DNA of 64,000 bases from Marixanthomonas spongiae (GCF_003095375.1 NZ_QEHR01000004.1:1-64000), one strand, 5' to 3'; counted from the stretch's first letter, positions 44,140 through 53,501 are shown. Notes: generated from the letters alone by a model not told the origin. Numbers and translations: made by a program.

Positions 44140-44718
44140 ATGTTAAACGAGCACTATTGGGACAATCGCTATAAAAACAACGACATTAAATGGGACATAG
44201 GCTATGTTTCTACGCCCTTGAAAACCTATTTTGACCAATTGACCGATAAAAACCTTAAAATCCTGATTCCCGGCGGCGGTAATTCGTACGAAGCAGAATA
44301 CCTTCACAACATTGGGTTTACCGAGGTTTATGTAGTTGATGTTTCAGAAACCGCTTTACAGAATATTAGAAAACGGGTGCCAACCTTTCCTTCGGAAAAA
44401 TTAATTCATCAAGATTTTTTTAAGTTAGAAGAAACATTCGATCTTATTATAGAGCAAACCTTCTTTTGTGCGCTCGATCCTTCATTACGGGATGATTATG
44501 TTTTAAAAATGCATCAGTTACTGAAACCAAAAGGAAAATTAGTAGGATTGCTTTTCAACTTTCCCTTAACCAAAGACGGTCCTCCTTTTGGAGGAAGCGA
44601 AACAGAATATAAAAAACGGTTTTCACCACTTTTTGATATTAAAATTATGGAAACCTCCTATAACTCTATCCCTCAGCGGCAGGGAAATGAACTGTTTTTT
44701 ATTCTTCAGAAAAAATAG
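44140..44718 (+). CDS. SAM-dependent methyltransferase (TPMT family)
   Basis: A 192-residue thiopurine S-methyltransferase-like enzyme, started at the ATG giving MLNEHYWDNRYKNNDIKWDI; a TTG three codons earlier is possible. The family signature W..RY..N...WDxG at the N-terminus and the SAM-binding LIPGGGNSYEAEYLHNIGF motif are clear, with a later EQTFFCALDPSLRDDYV. Its native substrate is unknown; relatives methylate thiols or selenium and tellurium compounds. It lies 19 bases after the TauE/SafE remnant. Confidence 0.9.
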   Translation: MLNEHYWDNRYKNNDIKWDIGYVSTPLKTYFDQLTDKNLKILIPGGGNSYEAEYLHNIGFTEVYVVDVSETALQNIRKRVPTFPSEKLIHQDFFKLEETFDLIIEQTFFCALDPSLRDDYVLKMHQLLKPKGKLVGLLFNFPLTKDGPPFGGSETEYKKRFSPLFDIKIMETSYNSIPQRQGNELFFILQKK

Positions 44719-45008
44719 TCTGTTGCCCCATAACATAGGTAACCATTACTACTTGTTTGTGTGCATATGCCTGCAAGAAACTTCAAAATAGGTGTTAGAA
44801 ACATTCAGCCATTTGAATATAAACCGCTTCACAATATTCTTACGCCATTGGCAGCAGTATTTTGACGTGGGTAACATTGGCCAAAGCGTGGCCAGACTCA
44901 ATGTATGTTTTGGTTGGTTTGGGCTACCTTTCTATTTGACAGTGATTTTTAGCGCTTTGCTAAGCACATTTTTATACGGAATTTTAAAAGATAAACCGCC
45001 ACATTGAT

Positions 45009-46244
45009 TTACATCCTATAAATCCAATCTGCCGGGTTCATGCGATTGGTATTTTGGTAAATAAGGAATTTTATAGTGGTTTTTCCGGTAGCCGGATTAC
45101 TGAAAACAGTTCCCAAAGGTTGTTTGGTAGCTACTTTGTCCCCTTTTTTTACAGTGACGGTCGCCAAATTGTTATAAACCGTAATATAATTTCCGTGCTG
45201 CACATAAACCGCCTTATTGGAACCTTTTAACTGCTGTATTTCGAGTACTACCCCTTTAAAGACGGCACGGGCTTGGGCGCCTTTTTCGGTGGCGATTTCC
45301 ACTCCGCTGTTAAAAGTGGTCACATTGGGCAATTGTGGATGACGGTGCTTCCCGTATGTTTTTACCACGACGCCCCCTTTGGTAATGGGCCAGGGTAGTT
45401 TTCCTTTGTTGTTCGTGAAATTAGCGGCCAGTTCTTTAGCTTCGGCATTCATGGCAAAAGTGGACTCCCGGGTGTTATCTACTTTGTTGCCCGAAGCTTT
45501 ATTGGACTTTGCAATGGCCTCTCGGATCAATTTTTCTATTTGGCGGTCAATTTCATCGGCTTTGCGTTGTTTTTCCCTTATTTGTGCGGCAAATTTACCT
45601 TCGTCTTTCTTCAACGACGCTACGAGTGCTTGCTGCTGTTTTTTCTCTTTGGCCAGTTCGTTTTTGGTTTTTCGGTTTTGGGCGATGAGCGCTTCCTTTT
45701 TCTTCTTCTGAACAATTAGGTCTTTATTGAGTTGTTGCAATTGGGCCGTTTTTTCTTTAATGCTTTCGCCCTGTTCTTTACGATGCTTGGCATATTGTTT
45801 CATATACTGCAACCGTTTGTAGGCCTGCAAAAAACTTTCCGAAGACAATAAAAACATCACCCTGCTTTGCTGCGATTTGCTTTTGTACGATTTGCGTATC
45901 ATCGCTGCATAATCTTCTTTAAGTTCTTCCAGCTCTGTGCGCAGGTTATCGATTTTGGTAAGGTTGTCGTTAATTTCGCGCGTTAATAGATTGGCTTGAC
46001 GGTTAGTGATGCGTATCAAATTTTCAGTAGCGCTTATACGTTGGTCCAAATCTTCCACTTGCGTCAACACCGATTTTTCTTCTTTTCGGGTTTTGAACAG
46101 CAGCGAGTTGATTTGTTTTATTTCCTGCAAAATGGCTTGCCGTTGCGCTTCCAGTTCTTTTTGTTTTTCAGATTGGGCTGAAACGGAAGCCGCTAAAAAC
46201 AAAAAGCACCCCATTAAAAGGTATGTTGCAAAGTTACTGCGCAT
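45009..46244 (-). CDS. EnvC-like murein hydrolase activator (degenerate M23 domain)
   Basis: A 411-residue exported protein: signal peptide (to about residue 22), a long coiled coil (about 23-245) and a C-terminal LytM/M23-fold domain (about 290-411). The zinc ligands of active M23 peptidases are lost: HxxxD reads NSGVE (NSGVEIATEKG) and the HxH near the end reads IKF. That makes it an activator of amidases, as EnvC is, rather than a peptidase. It overlaps the DUF4292 gene upstream by one base (TAATG) and shares its transcript with that lipoprotein and the TPR gene. Confidence 0.9.
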   Translation of the reverse strand: MRSNFATYLLMGCFLFLAASVSAQSEKQKELEAQRQAILQEIKQINSLLFKTRKEEKSVLTQVEDLDQRISATENLIRITNRQANLLTREINDNLTKIDNLRTELEELKEDYAAMIRKSYKSKSQQSRVMFLLSSESFLQAYKRLQYMKQYAKHRKEQGESIKEKTAQLQQLNKDLIVQKKKKEALIAQNRKTKNELAKEKKQQQALVASLKKDEGKFAAQIREKQRKADEIDRQIEKLIREAIAKSNKASGNKVDNTRESTFAMNAEAKELAANFTNNKGKLPWPITKGGVVVKTYGKHRHPQLPNVTTFNSGVEIATEKGAQARAVFKGVVLEIQQLKGSNKAVYVQHGNYITVYNNLATVTVKKGDKVATKQPLGTVFSNPATGKTTIKFLIYQNTNRMNPADWIYRM

Positions 46245-47020
46245 TATAACTGTATTTTTTCATATCCATCTGGAATGTTGAACGGGAAGCCAATATTTAC
46301 ATCCAAATCTATCTTTTTATAAGTAACGTCAATATTTGTTTTACTGTCTTTTTCAGTAGTATTTATTTTTATTTCCGAAGGATAAAATCCAGTGCCTATT
46401 TTTTGATACCCATTGTACCGAACGCTCAACAACCTTTCATTGTTAGGTTGCGAAAGGCTTTCTGAAGCTATTTTGAAATTTTCAGGATTTAAAAACAACG
46501 AATGAATAAAATTTTGAGGTTGTACCTTGGGTTGCAATTTGTATTTATTTTGAACTACCGTTGACTTATAATCTGCCTTGTTAATATTAAAAATAGATTG
46601 ACCTAATAAGATTGCCTGGGCTTTTTCAAAATTGATTTCAGTGCCCAGCCAATCGCTTAGCAGTGCATAATCCCCGTCAAAATAGGTGCCGCCAATGGTT
46701 TCGTAATATTGAACGCGATCTGGGGTTATATTGGCTTTTACCAACGTAATTCCCAAGAACGAAGCTTTTACCCAAATGGTTTTGTTTTTTTCCATTCGCA
46801 AGCTCACGGTAACACTCTGTTGGGTGTCTTCGTCTTCATACACCACTTGAATACGGGCAGCCATGGTTTTAAAATCTGGCGATGCTGCTTCATGGGAAGC
46901 AATGATGTTTTTAACAGAAAGGTTTTCGTTGGCTGTTTTTGAGCCTTTTATTTCCTTGGCCGCACCACAAGAGGAAAGCGCAATGGCCAAGGCGATAAAA
47001 ATAAATTTAGTGTACTTCAT
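46244..47020 (-). CDS. DUF4292 family lipoprotein
   Basis: A 258-residue lipoprotein (MKYTKFIFIALAIALSSC, lipobox LSSC, Cys18) of the DUF4292 family, whose fold resembles LolA/LolB carriers that handle lipoproteins. Function not known, though LolB-like insertion is plausible. It sits 3 bases from the TPR gene and overlaps the EnvC-like gene, a neighbourhood conserved in flavobacteria. Confidence 0.88.
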   Translation of the reverse strand: MKYTKFIFIALAIALSSCGAAKEIKGSKTANENLSVKNIIASHEAASPDFKTMAARIQVVYEDEDTQQSVTVSLRMEKNKTIWVKASFLGITLVKANITPDRVQYYETIGGTYFDGDYALLSDWLGTEINFEKAQAILLGQSIFNINKADYKSTVVQNKYKLQPKVQPQNFIHSLFLNPENFKIASESLSQPNNERLLSVRYNGYQKIGTGFYPSEIKINTTEKDSKTNIDVTYKKIDLDVNIGFPFNIPDGYEKIQL

Positions 47021-47023
47021 GTA

Positions 47024-48406
47024 TTAGTTTGTCAACTTTATTTGCGCGGCTTTTTTAGCATACTCAGCGGCTTTTTTTGAATCTCCTTTTAATGTGTATG
47101 CTTGCTGTAATTGTTTATAAAAATCCTGTTCCATCGTTGGGTTGTCAAATAGATAATCCAATCCGCTGTTAAGACTTTCAATAGCTTCGTCAGCATTTTT
47201 AAGGTTGTTTTGGGTCACACCATTGATTAAATACAGTAAGGGTTGCGCTGGGAATATTGCCAATGCCTCACTGCTTAATTGTTGGGCAGCTTTGTATTTT
47301 TTTAAATCAATTTGAAGCAACAAGGTGTTTTTTAATAGACTGAAATTATCCGTGTCGCCTTCAATTCCTTTCTCATAAAATTTTAAAGCGGTTTCCTTTT
47401 CCCCTTTTGAGTTATAGTACCCCCCTAATTGTTCGTAGATTTTTCCTGAATTTTCAATGCTGAAATTTTCAACCACCGTATCCAGATCGGCTTCGTATTG
47501 CGGGTTTTTCTCCACGAACCCTACAAAATCGCTCAAAACATTGTACTTGCTTTCTTTTTCTATTTCTGAAGCCGAAAACACGATGTTCATCGATTTAAAG
47601 GCTTCTTCGGTATTGTTTTCATCTAAATAAAACTTGTACAACGCCAAATGAACTTGTTTAGAATCAGGTTGATTTTTCAATAATTCTTTAGCAGTTGCAA
47701 AGGCTTTTTCGGTATTGCCTTCTTCGCTGTACAAATAAATTAAGCTTAGATAATCCTGCTCTTTCTTTGGTTTTTTGTCAATGCGGGTTTCCAGGTTTTC
47801 AATCTGTCCTTCACTATCACCTGTTTGACGGTAAATTTGAGAACGGAGGGCATTTCGATAATCACTTTCACCCCAGATTTCGTCAAGATCGTCCAATACT
47901 TCAATGGCTTTGTCAAATTGACGCGTTCGTGAATATAGATTGGCTAAATCCTCTTTGTAATCTTCGTCAAATTGAATCAGTTTTTTGACCAACGGAATGG
48001 CCGCATCGTAATCCCTTTTTTGATAATAAAGATCGTACAATGACTCTAACACATCCAACCGCTTGGGTTCGGTTTTCAACACTTTATTGAAACTTATCTC
48101 AGCTTCTTCAAACTGCTTGAGTTCGGTGAGGTTTTTGGCTTTTTCAAACGCAACGACAGCTTCTAATTCTGAGTCACCTTTAGCGGCTTTTTCAGCTTTC
48201 CGAAGGGCATCGAGGGCCAATTCGAAATTTTCAATCCCTTTTTGTTTTAAGGCTTCAAAAAAGTTTTCCTGAAAGGCGTCTGTCACATTTCCTAAATCAT
48301 CCGTGGGTTGCTCTGCAGCGGTTTCGGTTTCTTGCGCAAAAGCTTGCTTCGGAATGAAAATGATTCCGAAGAGGAGGAGAAAAAGAATGTGGCTTTTGTT
48401 TTTCAT
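47024..48406 (-). CDS. Exported tetratricopeptide-repeat protein
   Basis: A 460-residue protein with a signal peptide (to about residue 25) and about ten TPR motifs (for example AVVAFEKAKNLTELKQFEEA and AQQLSSEALAIFPAQPLLYL). TPR arrays are protein scaffolds, here probably periplasmic. First gene of an operon with the DUF4292 lipoprotein and EnvC-like activator, so a role in envelope assembly is likely. Confidence 0.9.
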   Translation of the reverse strand: MKNKSHILFLLLFGIIFIPKQAFAQETETAAEQPTDDLGNVTDAFQENFFEALKQKGIENFELALDALRKAEKAAKGDSELEAVVAFEKAKNLTELKQFEEAEISFNKVLKTEPKRLDVLESLYDLYYQKRDYDAAIPLVKKLIQFDEDYKEDLANLYSRTRQFDKAIEVLDDLDEIWGESDYRNALRSQIYRQTGDSEGQIENLETRIDKKPKKEQDYLSLIYLYSEEGNTEKAFATAKELLKNQPDSKQVHLALYKFYLDENNTEEAFKSMNIVFSASEIEKESKYNVLSDFVGFVEKNPQYEADLDTVVENFSIENSGKIYEQLGGYYNSKGEKETALKFYEKGIEGDTDNFSLLKNTLLLQIDLKKYKAAQQLSSEALAIFPAQPLLYLINGVTQNNLKNADEAIESLNSGLDYLFDNPTMEQDFYKQLQQAYTLKGDSKKAAEYAKKAAQIKLTN

Positions 48407-48419
48407 TTTGATATAGGGT

Positions 48420-48461
48420 TTTCCCCCTCTGCCCTGCGGGCATCTCCCCCGAAGGGGGAGA
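48420..48461. repeat. Intergenic hairpin pair
   Basis: GCCCTGCGGGC (48431-48441) and TCTCCCCC-GAA-GGGGGAGA (48443-48461) form two consecutive hairpins. Minus-strand reading has no T tract after them, so they are more likely a dispersed repeat than a terminator. Located between the nucleotidyltransferase stop and the TPR gene start. Confidence 0.5.
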
Positions 48462-48495
48462 AAATGGTTACCTGAATTATTAAAACTTTTGCTTG

Positions 48496-49512
48496 CTATT
48501 CCAATGCTGAATAATCACCTATGCTCACGTTGGTAAACTTGCCGTTGAACGTGGCGTGATTACCAATCATCGCATTATCTAAAATAGCATTTTTAACCAC
48601 TGTATGCGTTTGAATTATACTATTTTTAACGGTACTGTCCTCAATTATTGTGCCTTTGCCAATTGACGCGTATGGACCAACCGTACTGTTTTTAATTACA
48701 ACATCTTCACCGATGAAACAAGGCTCGATAATTTCAGAATTGGTATTGGTGTGTTTTTCTGAAATAAGCCGTTCATTGGTTTCAGCAATAAAACCGAGCA
48801 TTTTTTTGTTGGTGGCGACGGTTACTTCTTTGTTGCCACAATCCATCCACTCGTCAACCGTCCCGGTTTTAAAGACTTTTCCTTCGGCCATCATACGCTT
48901 TATGCCATCGTTGATTTGGTATTCACCGCCGTGTATAATATTGTTATCCAGCACATATTGAAGCTCTTGTTTTAAAACAGCAACATCTTTAAAATAGTAA
49001 ATCCCGATTACGGCTTGATCGCTTACAAACTCGGTTGGTTTTTCTACCAGTTCGGTGATTTCTTCTTTGTCATTCAAGTTCACCACGCCATACGCTTCGG
49101 GGTTTTCCACTTTTTTGGTCCAAATAACGCTATCGGCTTCTTTGTCTAAGTTAAAATCGGCTTTAATTAAGGTATCGGCATACGCAATTACTGCTGGACC
49201 TTCTAGTGACTCTTCAGCACACATAATGGCGTGGCCAGTTCCTTTTGGATCTAACTGACGGTAAATAGTAGGTTTTGCCCCTAAACTATTTGCCAATTCT
49301 TCTAAACTTTCAACGACATCATCCCCAAAAAAAGCGGGATCGCCTAGTATAAAGGCGATTTCATCTACTTTTTCGTCTAAAATTTCGGTAATTTCGGTTA
49401 CTAACCGGTGTACGATAGGTTTTCCTGCCACCGGAATCAATGGTTTAGGGATGGTCAATGTATGTGGACGAAGGCGCGAACCACGTCCGGCCATTGGTAC
49501 AATTATTTTCAT
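48496..49512 (-). CDS. Sugar-phosphate nucleotidyltransferase
   Basis: A 338-residue NDP-sugar pyrophosphorylase. The N-terminal catalytic domain begins MKIIVPMAGRGSRLRPHTLT and continues with IPKPLIPVAGKPIVHR, the nucleotide-binding loop; EWMDCGNKEV and later a left-handed beta helix (about 255-338, isoleucine-rich hexads such as TIIEDSTVKNSIIQTHTVV) follow. It makes a UDP- or dTDP-sugar for envelope glycans, with the exact sugar unknown. A palindromic repeat (49520-49533) lies just upstream of its start. Confidence 0.92.
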   Translation of the reverse strand: MKIIVPMAGRGSRLRPHTLTIPKPLIPVAGKPIVHRLVTEITEILDEKVDEIAFILGDPAFFGDDVVESLEELANSLGAKPTIYRQLDPKGTGHAIMCAEESLEGPAVIAYADTLIKADFNLDKEADSVIWTKKVENPEAYGVVNLNDKEEITELVEKPTEFVSDQAVIGIYYFKDVAVLKQELQYVLDNNIIHGGEYQINDGIKRMMAEGKVFKTGTVDEWMDCGNKEVTVATNKKMLGFIAETNERLISEKHTNTNSEIIEPCFIGEDVVIKNSTVGPYASIGKGTIIEDSTVKNSIIQTHTVVKNAILDNAMIGNHATFNGKFTNVSIGDYSALE

Positions 49513-49519
49513 CTTAGTG

Positions 49520-49533
49520 CCCGCGAAAGCGGG
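49520..49533 (-). repeat. Palindromic repeat upstream of the nucleotidyltransferase
   Basis: CCCGC-GAAA-GCGGG, a perfect 5-bp GC stem 7 bases before the start codon, in the leader of the gene. Same family as at 39845-39862 in front of trpS. Confidence 0.5.
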
Positions 49534-49645
49534 TATCTTTTAAAGGTTTGTTATTCTTTTTTTGTCTTTCCAATGGGTACTTATAAACAAAACCCAAGGG
49601 TATCTTTTTTAATTCAACTTATATTTTACTCTTTTATAAAAGCAT

Positions 49646-50080
49646 TTATTTAGTCCCAGTACTTCCAAAGCCACCGCTTCCGCGGGATGTTTCTTCTAGC
49701 GTTTCCACTTCTTCCCAAACGGCGCGTTCATGTTTTGCAATAACCAATTGCGCAATCCGCTCGCCGTTTTCAATGGTGAAATCTTCATTGGAAAGATTCA
49801 CAAGGATAACGCCAATTTCGCCTCGATAGTCTGCATCGATGGTTCCGGGACTGTTTAAAACGGTAATTCCTTTTTTTGCGGCCAACCCACTTCGGGGTCG
49901 CACTTGGGCTTCAAAACCAATGGGAAGTTCAATAAACAAGCCTGTTTTAACGATAGCACGTTGCAACGGTTTTAGGGTTGAAGGTTCTGAAACATTAGCC
50001 CGAAGGTCCATGCCAGCCGAGGCGATGGTTTCATAAGAAGGAATGGGGTGCTCCGATTTGTTGATTATTTTTACGTTCAT
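49646..50080 (-). CDS. dut: dUTP diphosphatase
   Basis: A 144-residue trimeric dUTPase that hydrolyses dUTP to dUMP and keeps uracil out of DNA. Conserved motifs [47 protein letters not shown] and the C-terminal [10 protein letters not shown] are all present. The short gap to the nucleotidyltransferase (133 bases) suggests possible co-transcription. Confidence 0.97.
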   Translation of the reverse strand: MNVKIINKSEHPIPSYETIASAGMDLRANVSEPSTLKPLQRAIVKTGLFIELPIGFEAQVRPRSGLAAKKGITVLNSPGTIDADYRGEIGVILVNLSNEDFTIENGERIAQLVIAKHERAVWEEVETLEETSRGSGGFGSTGTK

Positions 50081-50253
50081 GTATGGTAGCTTATTGATTA
50101 TACTGTTGAAATATAAAATCGATTTATCCCTTAAAAGGAATCGAAGGGTTAAAATACAAAATACCCAGCAAAAGTACTAAGCTGAACTGGAAAACGAACA
50201 AAGTAAGGTGTTTATTCAGAAAAGAATAACAGTTAAAGTGTTTAGGCTCATTT

Positions 50254-51156
50254 TCACACCCAATCTTTAGAGTTTTTTAACCGTTCAACCAATTTTTCTT
50301 CTTCGCTACCGGGTTCTGGTTGATAATCGTATCGCCATTGCACATGAGGCGGTAAGCTCATTAAGATGCTCTCAATCCGGCCATTGGTTTTTAAACCGAA
50401 CAACGTTCCCTTATCGTGTACCAAATTGAACTCAACATAACGACCGCGTCTTATTTCTTGCCAATCTCTGTTTTCTTGTGTGTAATCTATATTTTTTCTT
50501 TTTTCAACAATGGGTACATAAGCTTCTAAAAAACTGTCGCCAACTTCGGTGACAAAGTTGTACCAGTCTTGCATGCTCATGGTTTCGGTTTTCTTTAAAT
50601 AATCGAAAAATAAACCGCCAATTCCTCTGCCTTCACCACGATGTGCGTTGTAGAAATATTCATCACAACGGGCTTTGTATTTTGGGTAAAAGTCGGCATT
50701 GTGTTTATCGCAAGCTGTTTTGCACACTTGGTGAAAGTGTTCGGCATCTTCTTCAAATAAATAATACGGGGTAAGGTCTTGTCCGCCACCAAACCACTGA
50801 TCAACGATATTGCCTTCTTGGTCGTACATTTCAAAGTACCGCCAATTGGCGTGAACGGTCGGCACAAAAGGATTTTTTGGATGTAACACTAAACTCAAAC
50901 CGCACGCAAAAAAGTTTGCATCTTGTACACCAAAGTAATTTTGCATGCTTTCAGGCAACTCGCCGTGGACTTCACTGATATTCACGCCTCCTTTTTCAAA
51001 AACGGCTCCGTTTTCAATGACTCGGGTACGGCCGCCGCCACCTTCTTTTCGAACCCAAGGATCTTCTTTAAAGGTGGCTTTGCCATCGATTTCCTCCAAT
51101 TTTGAAGTGATGGTGTCTTGTAATGTTTTTATGTAGGTTACAAATTGGTCTTTCAT
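50254..51156 (-). CDS. hemF: Aerobic coproporphyrinogen III oxidase
   Basis: A 300-residue oxygen-dependent oxidase that decarboxylates coproporphyrinogen III to protoporphyrinogen IX. Signature blocks HPKNPFVPTVHANWRYFEMY, GGGQDLTPYYLFEEDA and RGEGRGIGGLFFDYL are present. It overlaps the upstream EI24 gene by 4 bases and is last in the hemA-C-D-E-x-x-F operon. Needing oxygen, it implies aerobic growth (no hemN/Z is in the window). Confidence 0.97.
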   Translation of the reverse strand: MKDQFVTYIKTLQDTITSKLEEIDGKATFKEDPWVRKEGGGGRTRVIENGAVFEKGGVNISEVHGELPESMQNYFGVQDANFFACGLSLVLHPKNPFVPTVHANWRYFEMYDQEGNIVDQWFGGGQDLTPYYLFEEDAEHFHQVCKTACDKHNADFYPKYKARCDEYFYNAHRGEGRGIGGLFFDYLKKTETMSMQDWYNFVTEVGDSFLEAYVPIVEKRKNIDYTQENRDWQEIRRGRYVEFNLVHDKGTLFGLKTNGRIESILMSLPPHVQWRYDYQPEPGSEEEKLVERLKNSKDWV

Positions 51157-51914
51157 GTTATTTTTGTTTTTTCCGTAAGGTTATTTTCTTTTAAAAGCCT
51201 CACCGTTTCAGTGCTTGCCGCTGTTACCGATAATGGTAAAACCAAAATAATCCCTATAACTGGTATTAAAAGCATGGCCATAAAAACAATGCCGTTTCCT
51301 ATGGCAATGCCCCTATTTTTCTTTACAAAAGAAATGCTTTCCCGATAGCTAAAGTGCCTTTCCAGCGTATAATCCATATTTCCGAAGCCAGCGTAATACG
51401 ATTGTACCAAAAACAGTAAAACCGAAGTAAAAATATTGACAATGGGGATTAAGCTTAACAACAAAATAGGAATGGTAAACAGCAGCTCTAATAATAAATT
51501 TCGGACGTTAATCCTTATGCCTCGCCATAACTGAGCAGTATTCGATGTGTTTCTATGGGTATGCGACTCTCCTATTAAATGATGTTCAATTTTTTCGGAA
51601 ACAGGGCTCATAAAAGGCGCGCTCAACGCCATAATAATGTGTTTATAGAGAATAAGGCCGATGGCAATTATAATGAGAGCCCCCAATACATCGCTAATCG
51701 TCCGGAACGTTTCGGCACCCCATTCCCAAAACCAGATTTTTGAAATGAACGCGCCAATATTATCGCTTAAGCCCCAGGCCAAAAAACCAATGACTGTCGC
51801 TGTTAGCAGGCTTATTAAAATAGGAACGCCAAAATATTTCCATAGCTTCAGCTTTGAGATCAACTGAAACGTTTTAAAATAGGCTTGTATGGCGCTTAGT
51901 ATATTTTTAAGCAT
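51153..51914 (-). CDS. EI24/CysZ-like membrane protein
   Basis: A 253-residue polytopic protein started at MLKNILSAIQAYFKTFQLIS; an in-frame start 18 codons earlier is less likely. Four to six helices (for example VPILISLLTATVIGFLAWGL and LLFTIPILLLSLIPIVNIF) match the EI24 family, which includes the sulfate permease CysZ. Transport role is uncertain. Its last 4 bases overlap hemF; it lies 7 bases after the DUF6973 gene. Being embedded in the haem operon suggests a linked need, perhaps export or uptake of a small anion. Confidence 0.82.
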   Translation of the reverse strand: MLKNILSAIQAYFKTFQLISKLKLWKYFGVPILISLLTATVIGFLAWGLSDNIGAFISKIWFWEWGAETFRTISDVLGALIIIAIGLILYKHIIMALSAPFMSPVSEKIEHHLIGESHTHRNTSNTAQLWRGIRINVRNLLLELLFTIPILLLSLIPIVNIFTSVLLFLVQSYYAGFGNMDYTLERHFSYRESISFVKKNRGIAIGNGIVFMAMLLIPVIGIILVLPLSVTAASTETVRLLKENNLTEKTKIT

Positions 51915-51921
51915 ACTTAAT

Positions 51922-52416
51922 TTATGAAGTTTTTTCAATAAAGACCAACTCTTTTTCAAACACTTCAATTTCGCTTGTTTTTGTCACTTTTTGGGCATTT
52001 TTTGCTTTTTTCTGAAGGAAACTGATCGTTTTTTCTTCTGATAAGTCAGCGATTTCTTTAAAATAGTAGCGACCCATTTCATTGTTGTGCAAATCCATGG
52101 CCGTTTCCAAAGGACTGTTTGGTGCTAATTTTTCATGCAGATCGGTTACTTTTTCTGCCCAATCGACGCTCTTTTCAATATTCTGAAATTTTCTGAACGC
52201 CGCTTTTGCTATCAAAACATTCCACAGCGCATGCCGAAACGCATTCGCCGGGCCGTTTTTATGATGCGCTTTCCCATATAAATCACCACTGATTTGCATG
52301 GTTCTTTTCGTCGCATTTAGCGTTGGAAAAACCAAAAAAGGCTGTTTGATAAACACACCCGACAAATGCCACAATTGCTTGACACTTAATTGACGGATGC
52401 GTTTTATAACATTCAT
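51922..52416 (-). CDS. DUF6973 family protein
   Basis: A 164-residue soluble protein of the DUF6973 family. Characteristic segments are [20 protein letters not shown] and [20 protein letters not shown]; the conserved His/Glu pattern (RHALW, DLHNNE) suggests a metal-dependent hydrolase-like site, but no activity is known. The start codon overlaps the hemE stop by 4 bases, and the EI24 gene follows after 7 bases, so it is translated with the haem operon. Confidence 0.8.
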   Translation of the reverse strand: MNVIKRIRQLSVKQLWHLSGVFIKQPFLVFPTLNATKRTMQISGDLYGKAHHKNGPANAFRHALWNVLIAKAAFRKFQNIEKSVDWAEKVTDLHEKLAPNSPLETAMDLHNNEMGRYYFKEIADLSEEKTISFLQKKAKNAQKVTKTSEIEVFEKELVFIEKTS

Positions 52417-53486
52417 GACTCGGCTTTGTATTCTTTAACCGCTTCAATAAAAGCCCCAGCGTTTTCAATTGGAATATTAGGTAAAATACCGTGGCCTAGA
52501 TTGACAATGTACTTATCTTTTCCGAAGGCATTGATCATCTGGGTTACCATCTTTTTAATTTCAGCTGGCGGACTAAACAACCGCGTAGGATCGAAGTTCC
52601 CTTGTAACGTAATATTCCCTCCGCTCAGTTTTCTAGCTGTTTGCGGATCACATGTCCAATCGACACCCAAAGCGGAAGCACCACTTTTAGCCATCGTATC
52701 CAAAGCAAACCAGCAGCCTTTTCCGAAGGCAATAACAGGTGCTTCGTCTTTTAGGGCATCGATAATTTGCTGTATATACTTCCAACTAAATTCTTGATAA
52801 TCGGAAGGCGATAACATCCCGCCCCAGCTATCGAAAACCTGAACGGCATTTACGCCTGCTCTTACCTTTTCTTTTAAATACGCAATGGTCGTATCGGTAA
52901 TTTTTTGAAGTAGGGCGTGCGCGGCAACAGGTTGCGTAAAACAAAATTGTTTTGCTTTGTCAAAGTTTTTTGAGCCTTGACCTTGCACGCAATAACATAA
53001 AATCGTCCAAGGACTTCCGGCAAAACCAATCAATGGGATTTCGTCGTCTAACTTTTCCTTCGTCATTTTAATGGCGTTCATTACGTAGCCTAGCGTGTCG
53101 TGAATATCAGGTACAATCACGCTATCCAAGTCTTTTTCACTACGAATAGGGTTTGGAAGCCACGGCCCCACGCCTGGTTTCATCTCCACTTCAATATTCA
53201 TCGCTTGCGGGATAACCAAAATATCGCTGAACAGAATAGCCGCATCCATGCCATAACGACGAATGGGCTGCACGGTGATTTCACTGGCAAGCTCGGGCGT
53301 ACGGCAACGGGTAAAGAAATCGTATTTTTTCTTTATCTCCATAAATTCGGGAAGGTAGCGGCCTGCTTGGCGCATCATCCAAACTGGGGGGCGTTCTACG
53401 GTTTCGCCTTTTAAAGCACGAAGAAATAAATCGTTCTTTATTCCTGCGAAGGCAGGAATCTCTTCGTTTTTATTACTATTTTTCAT
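52413..53486 (-). CDS. hemE: Uroporphyrinogen decarboxylase, with an N-terminus altered by a repeat
   Basis: A 357-residue enzyme that converts uroporphyrinogen III to coproporphyrinogen [19 protein letters not shown] and [12 protein letters not shown] are diagnostic. Homologues usually begin near [13 protein letters not shown]; here 15 extra residues [15 protein letters not shown] precede it, and EIPAFAG is encoded by the palindromic repeat at 53440-53459. No downstream ATG exists at the expected start, so the repeat-coded extension must be translated. Active-site regions are unaffected. Confidence 0.95.
   Translation of the reverse strand: MKNSNKNEEIPAFAGIKNDLFLRALKGETVERPPVWMMRQAGRYLPEFMEIKKKYDFFTRCRTPELASEITVQPIRRYGMDAAILFSDILVIPQAMNIEVEMKPGVGPWLPNPIRSEKDLDSVIVPDIHDTLGYVMNAIKMTKEKLDDEIPLIGFAGSPWTILCYCVQGQGSKNFDKAKQFCFTQPVAAHALLQKITDTTIAYLKEKVRAGVNAVQVFDSWGGMLSPSDYQEFSWKYIQQIIDALKDEAPVIAFGKGCWFALDTMAKSGASALGVDWTCDPQTARKLSGGNITLQGNFDPTRLFSPPAEIKKMVTQMINAFGKDKYIVNLGHGILPNIPIENAGAFIEAVKEYKAES
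53440..53459 (-). repeat. Palindromic repeat inside the start of hemE
   Basis: ATTCCTGC-GAAG-GCAGGAAT is a perfect 8-bp hairpin with GAAG loop. It is a variant of the CCCGC-GAAR-GCGGG family and lies in frame, 27 bases into hemE. Confidence 0.6.
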
Positions 53487-53501
53487 ATAACTCTATTATT
53501 C

